The notes below the pieces were generated by a model. The model ran no database searches. It was not told the DNA's origin and was given only the letters and a program-made list of their open reading frames with translations. DNA of 64,000 bases from Ga0077560 sp046330395 (GTDB lineage: Bacteria; Actinomycetota; Thermoleophilia; Miltoncostaeales; Miltoncostaeaceae), in NCBI GenBank assembly GCA_046330395.1, contig JAXLSS010000004.1, forward strand, positions 124,001-188,000, read 5' to 3'. The position numbers and the translations under genes are program-made. Positions 10,287 through 19,337 of the stretch are shown here, one piece after another (position 1 is the first letter of the stretch; each line of letters begins with the position of its first letter).

Positions 10287-11634
10287 CCGCAGCGTCTGCC
10301 TCGGATCCGCGGTCCGATCCAACGAACCAGACGGTGTGATTCAGGCGATTCCCCCCGCGGCCACACTCAGACGTGCCGCGTTTCGCACCGTTCGGTGCGG
10401 GCGGCTCACGCGGTGCGCTCACCCTCGACCGTGGCTCGGCGGTCGAAATACAGGTAGGTGGTCGCGATGGCGACGAACGGCAGCACAAACGCGTACACCA
10501 CGCTCGAGACCAGGTTGACGAGGTCGAACGAGGCGCTGGACACGAACAGCAGGGCCGTGCCGGTGAGCGGCCCCAGCAGCAGCGCAACCCCGCCCACGAA
10601 GGTCACCAGGGAAGCCGTGCGCCACCAGCCGCCGCGCACCAGCCGCGCGCTGCGGCCCAGCGCCGCCCGGGCCGGCAGCCTCTCGAAGGCCACCACCTGG
10701 GCCACCAGCGACCAGCGCACCAGCAGCCACACGGCCAGGATGCCGCCGATGCCGGTGAGCCCCAGCACGGCCACCACCACGGCGATCGCCACCACCGACC
10801 GCAGCACGGCGGGCAGGGCGCCGCGTGCGGCGCGGTAGGCGGACAGCGGCGTGGGCCGGTGGCCCGCGTCCAGCTCACCCATGGCGAACGCGGTGAGCGT
10901 CTGCACCACCGCCAGTCCCAGCACGGTGAGGAAGGTGCCCAGCGCCAGGGCGGGGATCGCGACGAACGCGTTCCCGGCACCGGCCACGTCCACCAGTGAC
11001 GCGAGGCTGCCCACGCGGAAGATCAGCGCCTGCACGATGGTGATGAGCACGCCCAGCGGCAGCAGCAGGGCACCGATCCCCAGGAACAGCCGCAGATGGC
11101 CGGTGTACATGCGGCGCGCGGAGGCCACAATCGCGCCCCACGGCCGCGTCCGGCGCACCGCGAACGGCTGGGACGGCCCCCACTCGGTGCGCGTCACCAG
11201 CCACAGCAGCAGCGCGACGATCAGCGACAGCACCACGAGGACGGGCGTGGGGTCGCCCACGGCGGCGGTCAGCAGGTTCGAGCCGATGGCGATCGACCTG
11301 CAGAAGAACGCCGTGGCCGTGGAGCCCACGTCCTTGCCCGCCGGCACCACGAAGCTCCGGTCGCGCCAGCTGGAGGCGGCCCAGGTGAGGGGCGCGGCCC
11401 ATTTGCGCTGGGTGTTCGGGCCGCTCGGGCCGTCGTAGAACGCGCGGTGCTCCTCACCCCAGTGGCCGAGGTACCCCAACCACGGGTACGCCCGCACGGC
11501 CGCCGCCGGGTCGGTGGGCACCAGGGCCACCGCCGGGGTGAGCTCCCGCGATGGACCCGTGGTGTTGTCGCAGCCCACGCCCTCGGCGGCACTGCGCCCC
11601 AGGTACAGCGCCGAGGAGTAGTAGTCCGCGTGGT
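10287..11634. repeat. direct repeat, left copy (A)
   Basis: This 1.35-kb segment recurs in the same orientation at 13134-14461. The coding part is nearly identical apart from many small indels in the right copy. The first 75 bases, which lie past the gene's stop, differ by scattered substitutions, so the duplication is not just a mis-assembly of one locus. Homology stops sharply after GTCCGCGTGG on the right, where copy A meets an IS256 fragment. Confidence 0.8.
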
Positions 11635-11638
11635 CACC
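10406..11638 (-). pseudogene. truncated Vps62-like membrane protein, C-terminal part (copy A)
   Basis: Reading leftward, this contains the end of the lumenal/extracytoplasmic domain (HADYYSSALYLGRSAAEGV; GYLGHWGEEHRAFYDGPSGP) and a multi-span membrane domain (LLTAAVGDPTPVLVVLSLIV; about six further helices) ending in a basic tail. The frame is unbroken, and the open frame continues upstream to 11941, but there the residues belong to a transposase scrap and a LuxR scrap, not to this family. The signal peptide and first 250 residues present in copy B (13254-15227) are missing. So this copy is 5'-truncated. Whether a chimeric protein is made from the upstream codons is unknown. Confidence 0.7.
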
Positions 11639-11779
11639 CTGCTCTGCGGGGCCCGGCTCACCAAGGCCCGCCCCGGTGATCTGGGTGACCTCGGCCTCCA
11701 TGATCCGCTGGCACAACAAGGCCACCGCCTCGATCAGGTCGGCGTGATCTTCTGTGAGCACCTTGCGAACCACCGCTTC
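11639..11779 (-). mobile_element. IS256 (mutator) family transposase, N-terminal remnant
   Basis: The leftward translation reads VVRKVLTEDHADLIEAVALL, then CQRIMEAEVTQITGAGLGE, which is the characteristic N-terminal helix pair of mutator-type transposases (consensus like LxEDHADFLREAVxxLxxxxMEAEVxxLxGAxxGE). Only about 47 residues remain; the DDE catalytic core is absent. It abuts the truncated Vps62-like gene, so an insertion followed by deletion probably made this junction. No terminal inverted repeats are visible. Confidence 0.65.
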
Positions 11780-11800
11780 AGTGCTCGTTGTGTGTGTCGG

Positions 11801-11908
11801 CCACCATGCCGCCGCCGGTCGGGTGGACATTCCGGCCTTCGAGTGGACGTGCTGGATGTGGTGGCCCGCCGTCCGCGGTGAGATGAACAGCTCACCGCGA
11901 TGGACTAC
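11801..11908 (-). pseudogene. LuxR-type helix-turn-helix remnant
   Basis: Translation gives VHRGELFISPRTAGHHIQHV followed by HSKAGMSTRPAAAWW, matching the recognition-helix half of a LuxR C-terminal domain (ISPKTAGHHIQHIYxKIGVSTRAAAALF). Nothing of the remaining regulator is found on either side. It is in the same open frame as the IS256 scrap and the truncated membrane protein, which I regard as coincidence of high-GC DNA. Confidence 0.55.
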
Positions 11909-11945
11909 TGGACGGGCGCTTGAGAGCCCGGGAACACCCATGTTC

Positions 11946-11974
11946 TTGTCCCTCGTCCGGGTATGGCGTATTTG
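11946..11974 (+). promoter_or_regulatory. putative promoter of the peptidase-like gene
   Basis: TTGTCC at 11946-11951, a 17-base spacer and TATTTG at 11969-11974 (with TATAAA at 11976) lie in a short AT-rich patch that stands out in the 72% GC background, about 40 bases before the start of the next rightward gene. AGGGGG just before the start could serve as its ribosome site. Confidence 0.35.
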
Positions 11975-12012
11975 CTATAAACAGCATCTCTCTTAGGGGG
12001 CTCGACCGAAGA

Positions 12013-13107
12013 ATGGCCTACCGACTTGGCCCGCCTCGGTGGGAAATCGTCCAGGACGTCATCTACGAGGAGGAAGAACCGCCGCGGCCACGGAGATGGC
12101 CCCTTCTGTTGGCTGCAGTGCTACTGCTCTTCGGAGGTTCTGTGCTGTGGCTGGGTGCTCACGGCGGCGCGGGCCGTCTGGGCGTCTCCAGCATCAGCGT
12201 AACCCCGATCGGTGGGTACCCACTCTCCGCCGACGGGCCCTCGCTGCTCATACGGGCACGGGTTGAGGGAGGCCGTCGATGTCGACTCATCGCTCCGTCG
12301 GAGGTTGGAGGAGACCCCAAATTCGGTGGTTGGACGACCTGCGGCGACGGTTGGTTGGATTTCATCCAGGGTCCGCTTGCAGACCCGGATGGCGTGACTG
12401 CCGCGGTTACGTTCAAAGTGCAGGCGGAGGATGCGGGAGGTGGATTGGCGTCCACCAGTCAGCGGGTCCGCGTTGCCCGAAAGACCGTGGAGGCCACGAT
12501 CGGGGCCACGCCGTCGGACCCGGGGCATGCCGATCAGGTGAACGCACCTCCAGCCGCACTCGTCCAGAATCTCTGGTCGTGCAGTGAAGGTCCCGATTGC
12601 CACTACGGGCCCATCAGCGGCCGCTACAAGATGTACGGGAACGACGCGGCCGCGGGGCTGGGCGACTGCACGTTTGCGGCGGCTGCGCACTGGGAGCAGA
12701 TCGCTCTGCAGGTGGGTCCGCCGGATGAGGCCCTCATCGGCAATGAGTTTGCAAGAGCGGGGGGCAGCGACACCGGCGGTCTCCCGATGGAGACGCTCTT
12801 CGCCTACTGGTCCACGCATGGCATTGCGAAGTATCGGATCTCTGGCGCAACGGAGTATCCAGGGCTCGACAAAGCCTCCGTCGAGAATGCCGTCAGGATC
12901 TTCGGCGCACTCATCGCACGGCTGGACCTTCAGGCGAACGGCTACCTCGGCACCATTTCCATACCCGAGGCAAGCAGTCACGCCGTCGTGGTCGACGGGT
13001 TCACCCTCGAAGGGCCCCTCATCGTCACCTGGGGCCGGACGATGCAGATGACCTGGGCTCAGTGGGATGCCTACGCCAAGGGGATGTGGGTCGTGACCGC
13101 TGCCTAG
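12013..13107 (+). CDS. membrane-tethered papain-fold (C39-like) cysteine peptidase-like protein (364 aa)
   Basis: A cytoplasmic tail of 28 residues (acidic EEEEPP then PRPRRWP) precedes one transmembrane helix (residues 30-49, LLLAAVLLLFGGSVLWLG), so the rest is outside. Residues 55-160 form an Ig-like domain with Cys90 and Cys110 as a likely disulfide. Residues 200-360 look papain-like: Cys219 in LGDCTFAAAAHWEQ as nucleophile and His323 in SSHAVVVDGF, followed by a Trp-Gly turn (VTWG). This order matches peptidase family C39 and related transglutaminase-like folds. It lies between the two copies of the Vps62-like gene. Substrate unknown; it may instead be an inactive binding domain. Confidence 0.7.
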   Translation: MAYRLGPPRWEIVQDVIYEEEEPPRPRRWPLLLAAVLLLFGGSVLWLGAHGGAGRLGVSSISVTPIGGYPLSADGPSLLIRARVEGGRRCRLIAPSEVGGDPKFGGWTTCGDGWLDFIQGPLADPDGVTAAVTFKVQAEDAGGGLASTSQRVRVARKTVEATIGATPSDPGHADQVNAPPAALVQNLWSCSEGPDCHYGPISGRYKMYGNDAAAGLGDCTFAAAAHWEQIALQVGPPDEALIGNEFARAGGSDTGGLPMETLFAYWSTHGIAKYRISGATEYPGLDKASVENAVRIFGALIARLDLQANGYLGTISIPEASSHAVVVDGFTLEGPLIVTWGRTMQMTWAQWDAYAKGMWVVTAA

Positions 13108-13133
13108 ACCCGATGGGCTCCACTCTGTCGCCG

Positions 13134-14461
13134 CCGCAGCGTCTGCCTTCGGATCCTCGGTCCGGTCCAACGAACCGAACAGTGTGATTCACGCGTCTCA
13201 CGCCGCAGCCACACTCAGACGTGCCGCGTTTCGCACCGTTCGGTGCGGGCGGCTCACGCGGTGCGCTCACCCTCGACCGTGGCTCGGCGGTCGAAATACA
13301 GGTAGGTGGTCGCGATGGCGACGAACGGCAGCACAAACGCGTACACCACGCTCGAGACCAGGTTGACGAGGTCGGAACGAGGCGCTGGACACGAACAGCA
13401 GGGCCGTGCCGGTGAGCGGCCCCAGCAGCAGCGCAACCCCGCCCACGAAGGTCACCAGGGAAGCCGTGCGCCACCAGCCGCCGCGCACCAGCCGCGCGCT
13501 GCGGCCCAGCGCCGCCCAGGCCGGCAGCCTCTCGAAGGCCACCACCTGGGCCACCAGCGACCAGCGCAGCTTGGCCACGGCCAGGATGCCGCCGATGCCG
13601 GTGAGCCCCAGCACGGCCACCACCACGGCGATCGCCACCACCGACCGCAGCACGGCGGAGCAGGGCGCCGCGTGCGGCGCGGTAGGCGGACAGCGGCGTG
13701 GGCCGGTGGCCCGCGTCCAGCATCACCCATGGCGAACGCGGTGAGCGTCTGCACCGCCGAGTCCAGCACGGTGAGGTGCCCAGCGCCAGGGCGGGGATCG
13801 CGACGAACGCGTTCCCGGCACCGGCCACGTCCACCAGTGACGCGAGGCTGCCCACGCGGAAGATCAGCGCCTGCACGATGGTGATGAGCACGCCCAGCGG
13901 CAGCAGCAGGGCACCGATCCCCAGGAACAGCCGCAGATGGCCGGTGTACATGCGGCGCGCGGAGGCCACAATCGCGCCCCACGGCCGCGTCGGCGCACCG
14001 CGAACAGCTGGGACGGCCCCACTCGTTGCGCGTCACCAGCCACAGCAGCAGCGCGACGATCAGCGACAGCACCACGAGGACGGGCGTGGGGTCGCCCGCG
14101 GCAGCGGCGGTCAGCAGGTTCGAGCCATTAGTCGACCCGCGAAGAACGCCGTGGCCGTGGAGCCCCACGTCGCGCGCCGGCACCTGAAGCTCCAGTCGCG
14201 CCAGCTGGGAGGCGGCCCAGGTGAGGCGCGGCCCATTTGCGCTGGGTGTTCGGGCCGCTCGGGCCGTCGTAGAACGCGCGGTGCTCCTCACCCCAGTGGC
14301 CGAGGTACCCAACCACGGGTACGCCCGCACGGCCGCCGCCGGGTCAGTGGGCACGGGGCCACCGCCGGGGTGAGCTCCCGCGATGGACCCGTGGTGTTGG
14401 CCGCAGCCACGCCCTCGGCGACGCGCCCAGGTACAGCGCCGAGGAGTAGTAGTCCGCGTGG
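13134..14461. repeat. direct repeat, right copy (B)
   Basis: Counterpart of 10287-11634. Compared with copy A it carries more than ten 1-15 base insertions or deletions (for example around 13374, 13565, 13656, 13722, 13755-13775, 14128 and 14355) but few plain substitutions in the coding part. That pattern is more like uncorrected long-read error than slow decay, though real pseudogenisation is not excluded. Confidence 0.8.
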
Positions 14462-15227
14462 GGCGAGCGCGGGTACACCACCGGGTGGGTGCCGCCCACC
14501 AGCTGCAGCTTCGCGTCGCCCCACGCGGCCCGCTCGGCGCCGTCGTGCTGGCTACAACCACGGCCGAGGGCGGCGCCGTCAGCAGGGCCTCGGCGGGGGT
14601 GGAGGCGTCGAAGACGAGCTGGATCATCTCCCAGTCGCCCTCGTGCTTGTCGTTGAAGTCGTTGTAGACGTAGAAGAACCAGTACTGCAGGGCCAGCTGA
14701 TGCGGGTGCGCGGCCTCGGTGGCGATGTGGGCGTACGTCGTGGCGGCGAACGAGGCGGACAGCCGGTGGGCCCATTCGTCGTACGTGCAGCCGGGTGAGG
14801 GGGCGTGCCCGGGGAAGTCCAGGTGGTAGCCCCAAAGCCCCGTCGCCAGGCGCGCCGCGGACGGCGCCACGGCCACGATGTTGACCTTGTCCCACGGCCC
14901 GCGCAGCGCCACGTCCGGGTTGTCCAGCACCGCGCGGACGTCGATGGGCTCGTACGCCTCCCCGTGTGTGCACGGCGCGTCCTGACGCACGATGCGCACC
15001 ACCGGCGCGTACCGCCGGGCCAGCTGCAGCGCCGCGTCGGCGCCGAGGGCCGGCGTGGCGGCCAGCAACCCGCAGATCCCCATCACCGCGGCGGCAAGCA
15101 GGCCGGCGACGACGGACCCCCGGCCGCGGCGGTCGTCGCTGACGCGTGCCTGCCTCGGCCATCCACGGGTCACGCGGGCGAGTGTACGTCCCGTCCGGAC
15201 GCCGGCGCCACGGCGTACGCGGAGCAT
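13254..15227 (-). pseudogene. Vps62-like secreted/membrane protein, full length but frameshifted (copy B)
   Basis: The ATG at 15227 gives a twin-Arg-rich leader and signal helix (SVVAGLLAAAVMGICGLLAA, cleavage near ALGADA). A Vps62 domain follows: LARRYAPVVRIV, EAYEPIDVRAVLDNPDVALR, and the hallmark LQYWFFYVYNDFNDKHEGDW then EMIQLVFDAS. The C-terminal multi-span membrane domain is the same as in copy A. The frame is intact from the start to about 14520; after that at least eight indels scatter it over three frames until the stop at 13254. Vps62 proteins in bacteria are of unknown function. It diverges from the membrane LuxR-type gene at 15341. Confidence 0.7.
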
Positions 15228-15340
15228 CGCGTTCACATTTGGGAGGTTCCGTCGCGGTTCCGCGGCGGGTACTGTGCCTGACTTCGTTTGTCGTCCAAGT
15301 GAACGGATGGGTGCGTGACACCGGGCCACGCGCGGAATTC

Positions 15341-16876
15341 ATGGATCGGTGGTGGTCATGGGCGGGGACGCCCCGCCGCATCCCCGCCACCCGTGGGACG
15401 GGCGCTGAGGTGAGCACCGACCCCGACTCCGAGGCCGCCGGCCCCGTGGGCGCACCCCGGTGGGAGGCGCTGAGGCGTGCCAGGCAGCGCTTCTTCTGGA
15501 CCCCCTGGACGCCGAGGGCTGCTGCGATCGTGGCCATCGCGCTCTGCGTGGTGGGCCTGGTGGTGATGTCCCTGGGCAACCAGCTGGAGCGTGCCGCCAT
15601 CCTGTTCGCGGGGGGTGCCGCGTGGGTGCTGCTGGGCGCCTACCACCGCACCAGGTTCACCAACCCGATGGGCGCCTGGGCGGTGGTGATCGGGGCGACG
15701 TGGTTTGTGGCGCGTCTGGATGAGGCGGCCAACCGCACGGCCTTCACCATCGGCAACGTCATCTCGATGATCGACGTGCCGCCGGTGGTGCTGGTGCTGG
15801 TGACGTTCCCGCTCGGCCGTCTCAGCGTGTCGGCGGCGGCGCTGGACCTGGAGACCGGGCTCATCGATCCCGCGCGGGTGCGCCGCCTCCGGGCGCTGGT
15901 CTACGGGGGCTGCGCCTGGGCGGCCCTCAGCGAGTGGTGGGTGCTGTTCGACCCGCGTCCCAACGCCGGGTGTGTCGACTGCGTGGGGCGCAACTACCGC
16001 GTCGCCGACATCCCGGCGATCTCGGTCCCCATGCAGCTCGTGCAGGCGATCACCCTCGGGGTGATCGGGTTCCTCGCCGTGCGTGCCTTCGAGCGAGCCT
16101 ACCGGTCGCGCGACCCGCTGCACCGCACGGCCCACTTCCCGGTGCGCGTCGGCGTGTGGATGATGATCTCCACGTTCGTGGCCTTCATGGTGGCGGCCTC
16201 CATCGGCTCGGCGGAACTGGCCCGCCCCGCGTCGGTGCTCACCAAGGTCGGTTTCCTGCTGCTGCCGATCCTCTACGGCTTCGGCCTGTACCGCTGGAGC
16301 GAGCTGGAGACGGACGCCCTGTTGCGGTTGGAGGCGGACCCCGCCGCGGGACGCACGGCCGTCGAGGCCGCGCTGCGGGCCCAGCTGCGGGACCCCGACC
16401 TGGAGATCCTGTCCGCATCGGCCGCCGAGCTGCGCGGGCTCTGGCCCGACGGCGACTCGGCGCGGCGGACCCCCGTCGGGCGTGACGCCACGGCGCCGGA
16501 GTGGGTGGTCGTCCACGCGCCCCGCACCCCCGAGTCGGACCTGCTCGACCGGGCCCTGGCGTGGGCGCGCCGCCGCCTCGCGCCGATCGACGCGGACGGC
16601 GTCCATGAGGAGGCGGACGCCTGGGCTCCCCGGCTCGCGGCCCTCACCGACGCGGAGCTGCTCACCACCCTCCGGCTCAGCGAGCAGCGCACCAACCAGC
16701 AGATCGCCGACGAGCTGGTGCTGGCGGTCGGCAGCGTCAACAACCGGGTCAGCCGCATCTACCGCAAGCTCGGCATGGACGAGTTGTCGCGCCGCGAGCG
16801 GGCCGGCGTCATCGCCCGGCTCGGCCCGGTTTTGGTCGCTGAGCAGCACAAACGCGCCGCGGGCAACGGGGGATGA
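15341..16876 (+). CDS. multi-pass membrane protein with C-terminal LuxR-type HTH (511 aa)
   Basis: Roughly seven hydrophobic segments (first ones AAAIVAIALCVVGLVVMSLG and ERAAILFAGGAAWVLLGAY) fill residues 55-340. A cytoplasmic part follows whose end is a LuxR-like helix-turn-helix: LTDAELLTTLRLSEQRTNQQ, IADELVLAVGSVNNRVSRIY, RKLGMDELSRRE. A Cys pair in a loop (NAGCVDCVGR) could bind metal or sense redox. Membrane-bound one-component regulators of this type read an external or membrane signal and bind DNA directly. ATG 15341 gives the longest plausible protein; GTG 15410 is an alternative start. It is divergent from the Vps62-like gene, which may be its target. Confidence 0.8.
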   Translation: MDRWWSWAGTPRRIPATRGTGAEVSTDPDSEAAGPVGAPRWEALRRARQRFFWTPWTPRAAAIVAIALCVVGLVVMSLGNQLERAAILFAGGAAWVLLGAYHRTRFTNPMGAWAVVIGATWFVARLDEAANRTAFTIGNVISMIDVPPVVLVLVTFPLGRLSVSAAALDLETGLIDPARVRRLRALVYGGCAWAALSEWWVLFDPRPNAGCVDCVGRNYRVADIPAISVPMQLVQAITLGVIGFLAVRAFERAYRSRDPLHRTAHFPVRVGVWMMISTFVAFMVAASIGSAELARPASVLTKVGFLLLPILYGFGLYRWSELETDALLRLEADPAAGRTAVEAALRAQLRDPDLEILSASAAELRGLWPDGDSARRTPVGRDATAPEWVVVHAPRTPESDLLDRALAWARRRLAPIDADGVHEEADAWAPRLAALTDAELLTTLRLSEQRTNQQIADELVLAVGSVNNRVSRIYRKLGMDELSRRERAGVIARLGPVLVAEQHKRAAGNGG

Positions 16877-16879
16877 ACT

Positions 16880-16968
16880 AACTCACCTATCCACCGGGGC
16901 GATCGCGGGTGATGATCCGCTGCGCGGGGCCGGCGTGACGCCGAACACCCCCGGGGCTCAGGTGAGTT
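16880..16968 (+). promoter_or_regulatory. structured RNA-like element upstream of zwf
   Basis: A perfect 9-bp outer stem (AACTCACCT at 16880-16888 with AGGTGAGTT at 16960-16968) encloses two inner hairpins: GCGG...CCGC at 16905-16920 and CGGCG-TGA-CGCCG at 16931-16943. Unpaired purine-rich and CACC segments lie between them. This three-way-junction layout, about 130 bases ahead of the zwf start and followed by a terminator-like hairpin, looks like an aptamer with an expression platform. I cannot match it to a known riboswitch class. Confidence 0.45.
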
Positions 16969-17009
16969 GGCCTCCCCAAGCAGCTTGAGCACCGTGTCGC
17001 GCGCCCGTG

Positions 17010-17036
17010 GCTCCGCCCCCAGGATGGGGGCGGAGC
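17010..17036 (+). terminator. perfect 11-bp hairpin between membrane LuxR gene and zwf
   Basis: GCTCCGCCCCC, loop AGGAT, GGGGGCGGAGC. It lies 134 bases past the upstream gene's stop and 60 bases before the zwf start. There is no long T-tract, only TTGAAC. It may end the upstream transcript or, together with the element at 16880-16968, act as an attenuator for zwf. Confidence 0.5.
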
Positions 17037-17095
17037 TTGAACCTCCTGCCGAGGGCGCACGAGTACCGAACCGCCCGCGCGGGTACGACGGTGCC

Positions 17096-18516
17096 GTGAG
17101 CCCCGGCGCCCAACCTGCACTCGACCCCCACGTCCTGGTGCTGTTCGGCGCCCGCGGCGACCTGGCCAGGCGCAAGCTGCTGCCGGGGCTCTTCCGCCTC
17201 ATGAGGGCCGGGCTCATGCCCCGGGAGTTCCGCATCATCGGCTCGGGGCGCCATGAGCCCGACGGTGACTTCGCCGACGAGGTGCGCGCGGCGCTGCAGG
17301 AGCACGCCGGCGACGACTTCGACGAGCGGGCGTGGGCCGCGTTCGCGCCGCTGCTGTCGTTCGTGGCCTCCTCCGCCGAGGACGGCTCCCGCCTCGCGGC
17401 GGCCGTCGGCAAGGCGCGTCGCACCCTGGGCGAGGAGTCGCGCAGCCTGCTCTATCTGTCCATCCCGCCGTCGGCCATGCATCCCATGGTGGGCATGCTC
17501 GCCGCCACCGGCCTGTCCACCCACCGCGCGCGCGTGGTGACGGAGAAGCCGTTCGGCATCGACCTCGACTCGGCCAGGGAGCTCAACGCGGCGCTGCACG
17601 AGCATGTGGAGGAGGACGCGATCTTCCGCATCGACCATTTCCTCGGCAAGGAGGCCGCGCAGAACATCCTGGCCCTGCGCTTCGCCAACGGCCTGTTCGC
17701 GCCCATCTGGAACCGCCGGCACATCGCCTCGGTGCAGATCGACATCCCCGAGGCCATCGGCCTGGAGGGCCGCGGCGCGTTCTACGAGGAGACCGGCGCG
17801 TTCCGCGACATGGTCGTGACGCACCTCAGCCAGCTGCTGGGCTTCATCGCGATGGAGCCGCCCGCCGAACTGGACGCCCGTGCCCTGCGCGACGCCAAGC
17901 TCGCCGTCTTCGAGGACCTGGAGCCCTTCAAGCCCGCCGACGCGGTGTTCGGGCAGTTCGAGGGGTACCGCGATGAGGATGGCGTGGCCCCGGACTCCAC
18001 CACCGAGACGTTCGCCGCGGTCAGGGCCACCATCGACAACGACCGCTGGCGCGGCGTGCCCTTCCTGCTGCGCACCGGCAAGGCGATGGGGGAGGGCAGG
18101 CGCACCATCACCCTCTCCCTGTGCGATCCCAAGCACGGTCTTCGGCACGCTCAATGGCGCCGGCAGGCCCGACGAGATCGTGCTGGAGCTCACCGACGAC
18201 CCGCAGATCCGCGTGGACGTCCGGGTGAAGGTCCCCGGGCCGGAACTCGCGCTGGCCAGCGCGCCCCTCACCCTGGACGTGGACGCCGAACTCGGGGGAC
18301 GGGCTGGAGGCCTACGAGCGCCTGCTGCTCGACGTCATGGCCGGCGACCACCTGCTGTTCACGCGCGCCGACGAGGTGGAGGCCCTCTGGGCCCGCGCGG
18401 CGCCGCTGCTGCAGAACCCGCCCGACCCCCTGCCGTATCCCAGGGGCAGCTGGGGGCCGGGGGCCGCCGAAGCGCTCGCGGCCCCATCCGGCTGGCGGCT
18501 GCCGGACGGAGGGTGA
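17096..18516 (+). pseudogene. zwf: glucose-6-phosphate dehydrogenase, two frameshifts
   Basis: Catalyses glucose 6-phosphate plus NADP to 6-phosphogluconolactone, the entry to the oxidative pentose phosphate pathway. The Rossmann motif is LFGARGDLARRKLLPGLF (usual GASGDLA). The active-site block RIDHFLGKEAAQN, with Phe for the usual Tyr, is near residue 180; VTEKPFG and the C-terminal NPPDPLPYPRGSWGP are also present. The frame shifts near 18135 (after CDPKHG, resuming VFGTLNGAGRPDEIV) and near 18298 (resuming DGLEAYERLLLDVMAGD). All parts of a roughly 470-residue protein are present in order, so a functional gene with two consensus errors is as likely as a true pseudogene. Start GTG 17096 chosen to precede the Rossmann strand. 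Confidence 0.85.
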
Positions 18517-18558
18517 GGCCTCGGGGGAAGCTCTGCCGCTGCAATGGCTCGGCCGTGA

Positions 18559-19084
18559 TCAGCCAGGTGGGACGTCCATCTGCATCCAGCGGTGGAAGCG
18601 CGCGGGGCTGCCATCGAACAAGTGCACGACCCGCCGCACCGTCGCGAACGACAACGCCGTGCGGTTGATCTGCGCCGGCAGCATTGCGCCGCTGAACGAG
18701 ATGGAGGCGTTCGGGGTAGTCCGCAGGAAGTCGTGGAAGTCCGCGCGCCGCACCTGCCATAACTGACGCTCCACAGTCGCCCGGCCGAGGGTGTGGTGAC
18801 CAGCCGCCGTACCCCTCGCGTGCCCGGCAGCCGTTCGGGCAGCGCAGCGGCGCCGTGACGGCGCCCCGCAGCGTTGCAGGCGCAGAGACGGTTCGCCCCA
18901 CCGGCAGCACGCGGTCAAAAGGTAGGCCTCGGGGCAGGTTCCCTAAGTGGCCGTCGTGCGCCCATACCACGATTGTCCGGCCGCTCGTCGCGGCAAGCTC
19001 TTGCCGCCGGCGCAGCCCCCAGCCATCACCGTCGCGCGTGGGCTCCCCGCGGCCCACACGTGGCACATCCAGTGTTAGATGCAT
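18559..19084 (-). pseudogene. erythromycin-esterase-like remnant
   Basis: One leftward frame contains RTIVVWAHDGHLGN, the conserved WAHNxH block of the erythromycin esterase / PRK05371-like hydrolase family, preceded by an Arg/Glu-rich helix. Downstream, in another frame, comes a plausible C-terminal piece (FATVRRVVHLFDGSPARFHR). The 400-residue family is reduced to about 170 codons over two frames, so this is a decayed gene. Local GC is falling here, consistent with the start of an acquired segment that runs to 21 kb. Confidence 0.45.
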
Positions 19085-19337
19085 AGCGGGCGCTAACCAC
19101 CTCCCGTCAAAACACCTGCTCTTGGAAGGCACGAGAGTTCCAGCCTGGCGACAGTTCGGCGTGACCATCGGCAGGGGAACCATTCATCGTGGATCAGGGC
19201 GGCTCGCCGAGGCACCGAGCTTCGGTCATGGGAGACCTTGATTTTGCGAATCTGGCTCGACGGCCTACGGTTCCATCTGACCGCCTGTTCGCATGCGGTC
19301 CGGTGCTCAACCCCTAGGACTGGCTCCTTTGGCGCGC

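Noticed and set aside
11946..11981. Reading the AT-rich patch as an IS256 terminal inverted repeat
   Set aside because: No matching inverted copy was found near the transposase scrap; a promoter for the peptidase-like gene explains it better.
15356..16849. A 497-codon minus-strand frame opposite the membrane LuxR-type gene
   Set aside because: Composition (His, Gln, Arg, Asp) is that of an antisense shadow; the plus strand encodes helices and an HTH.
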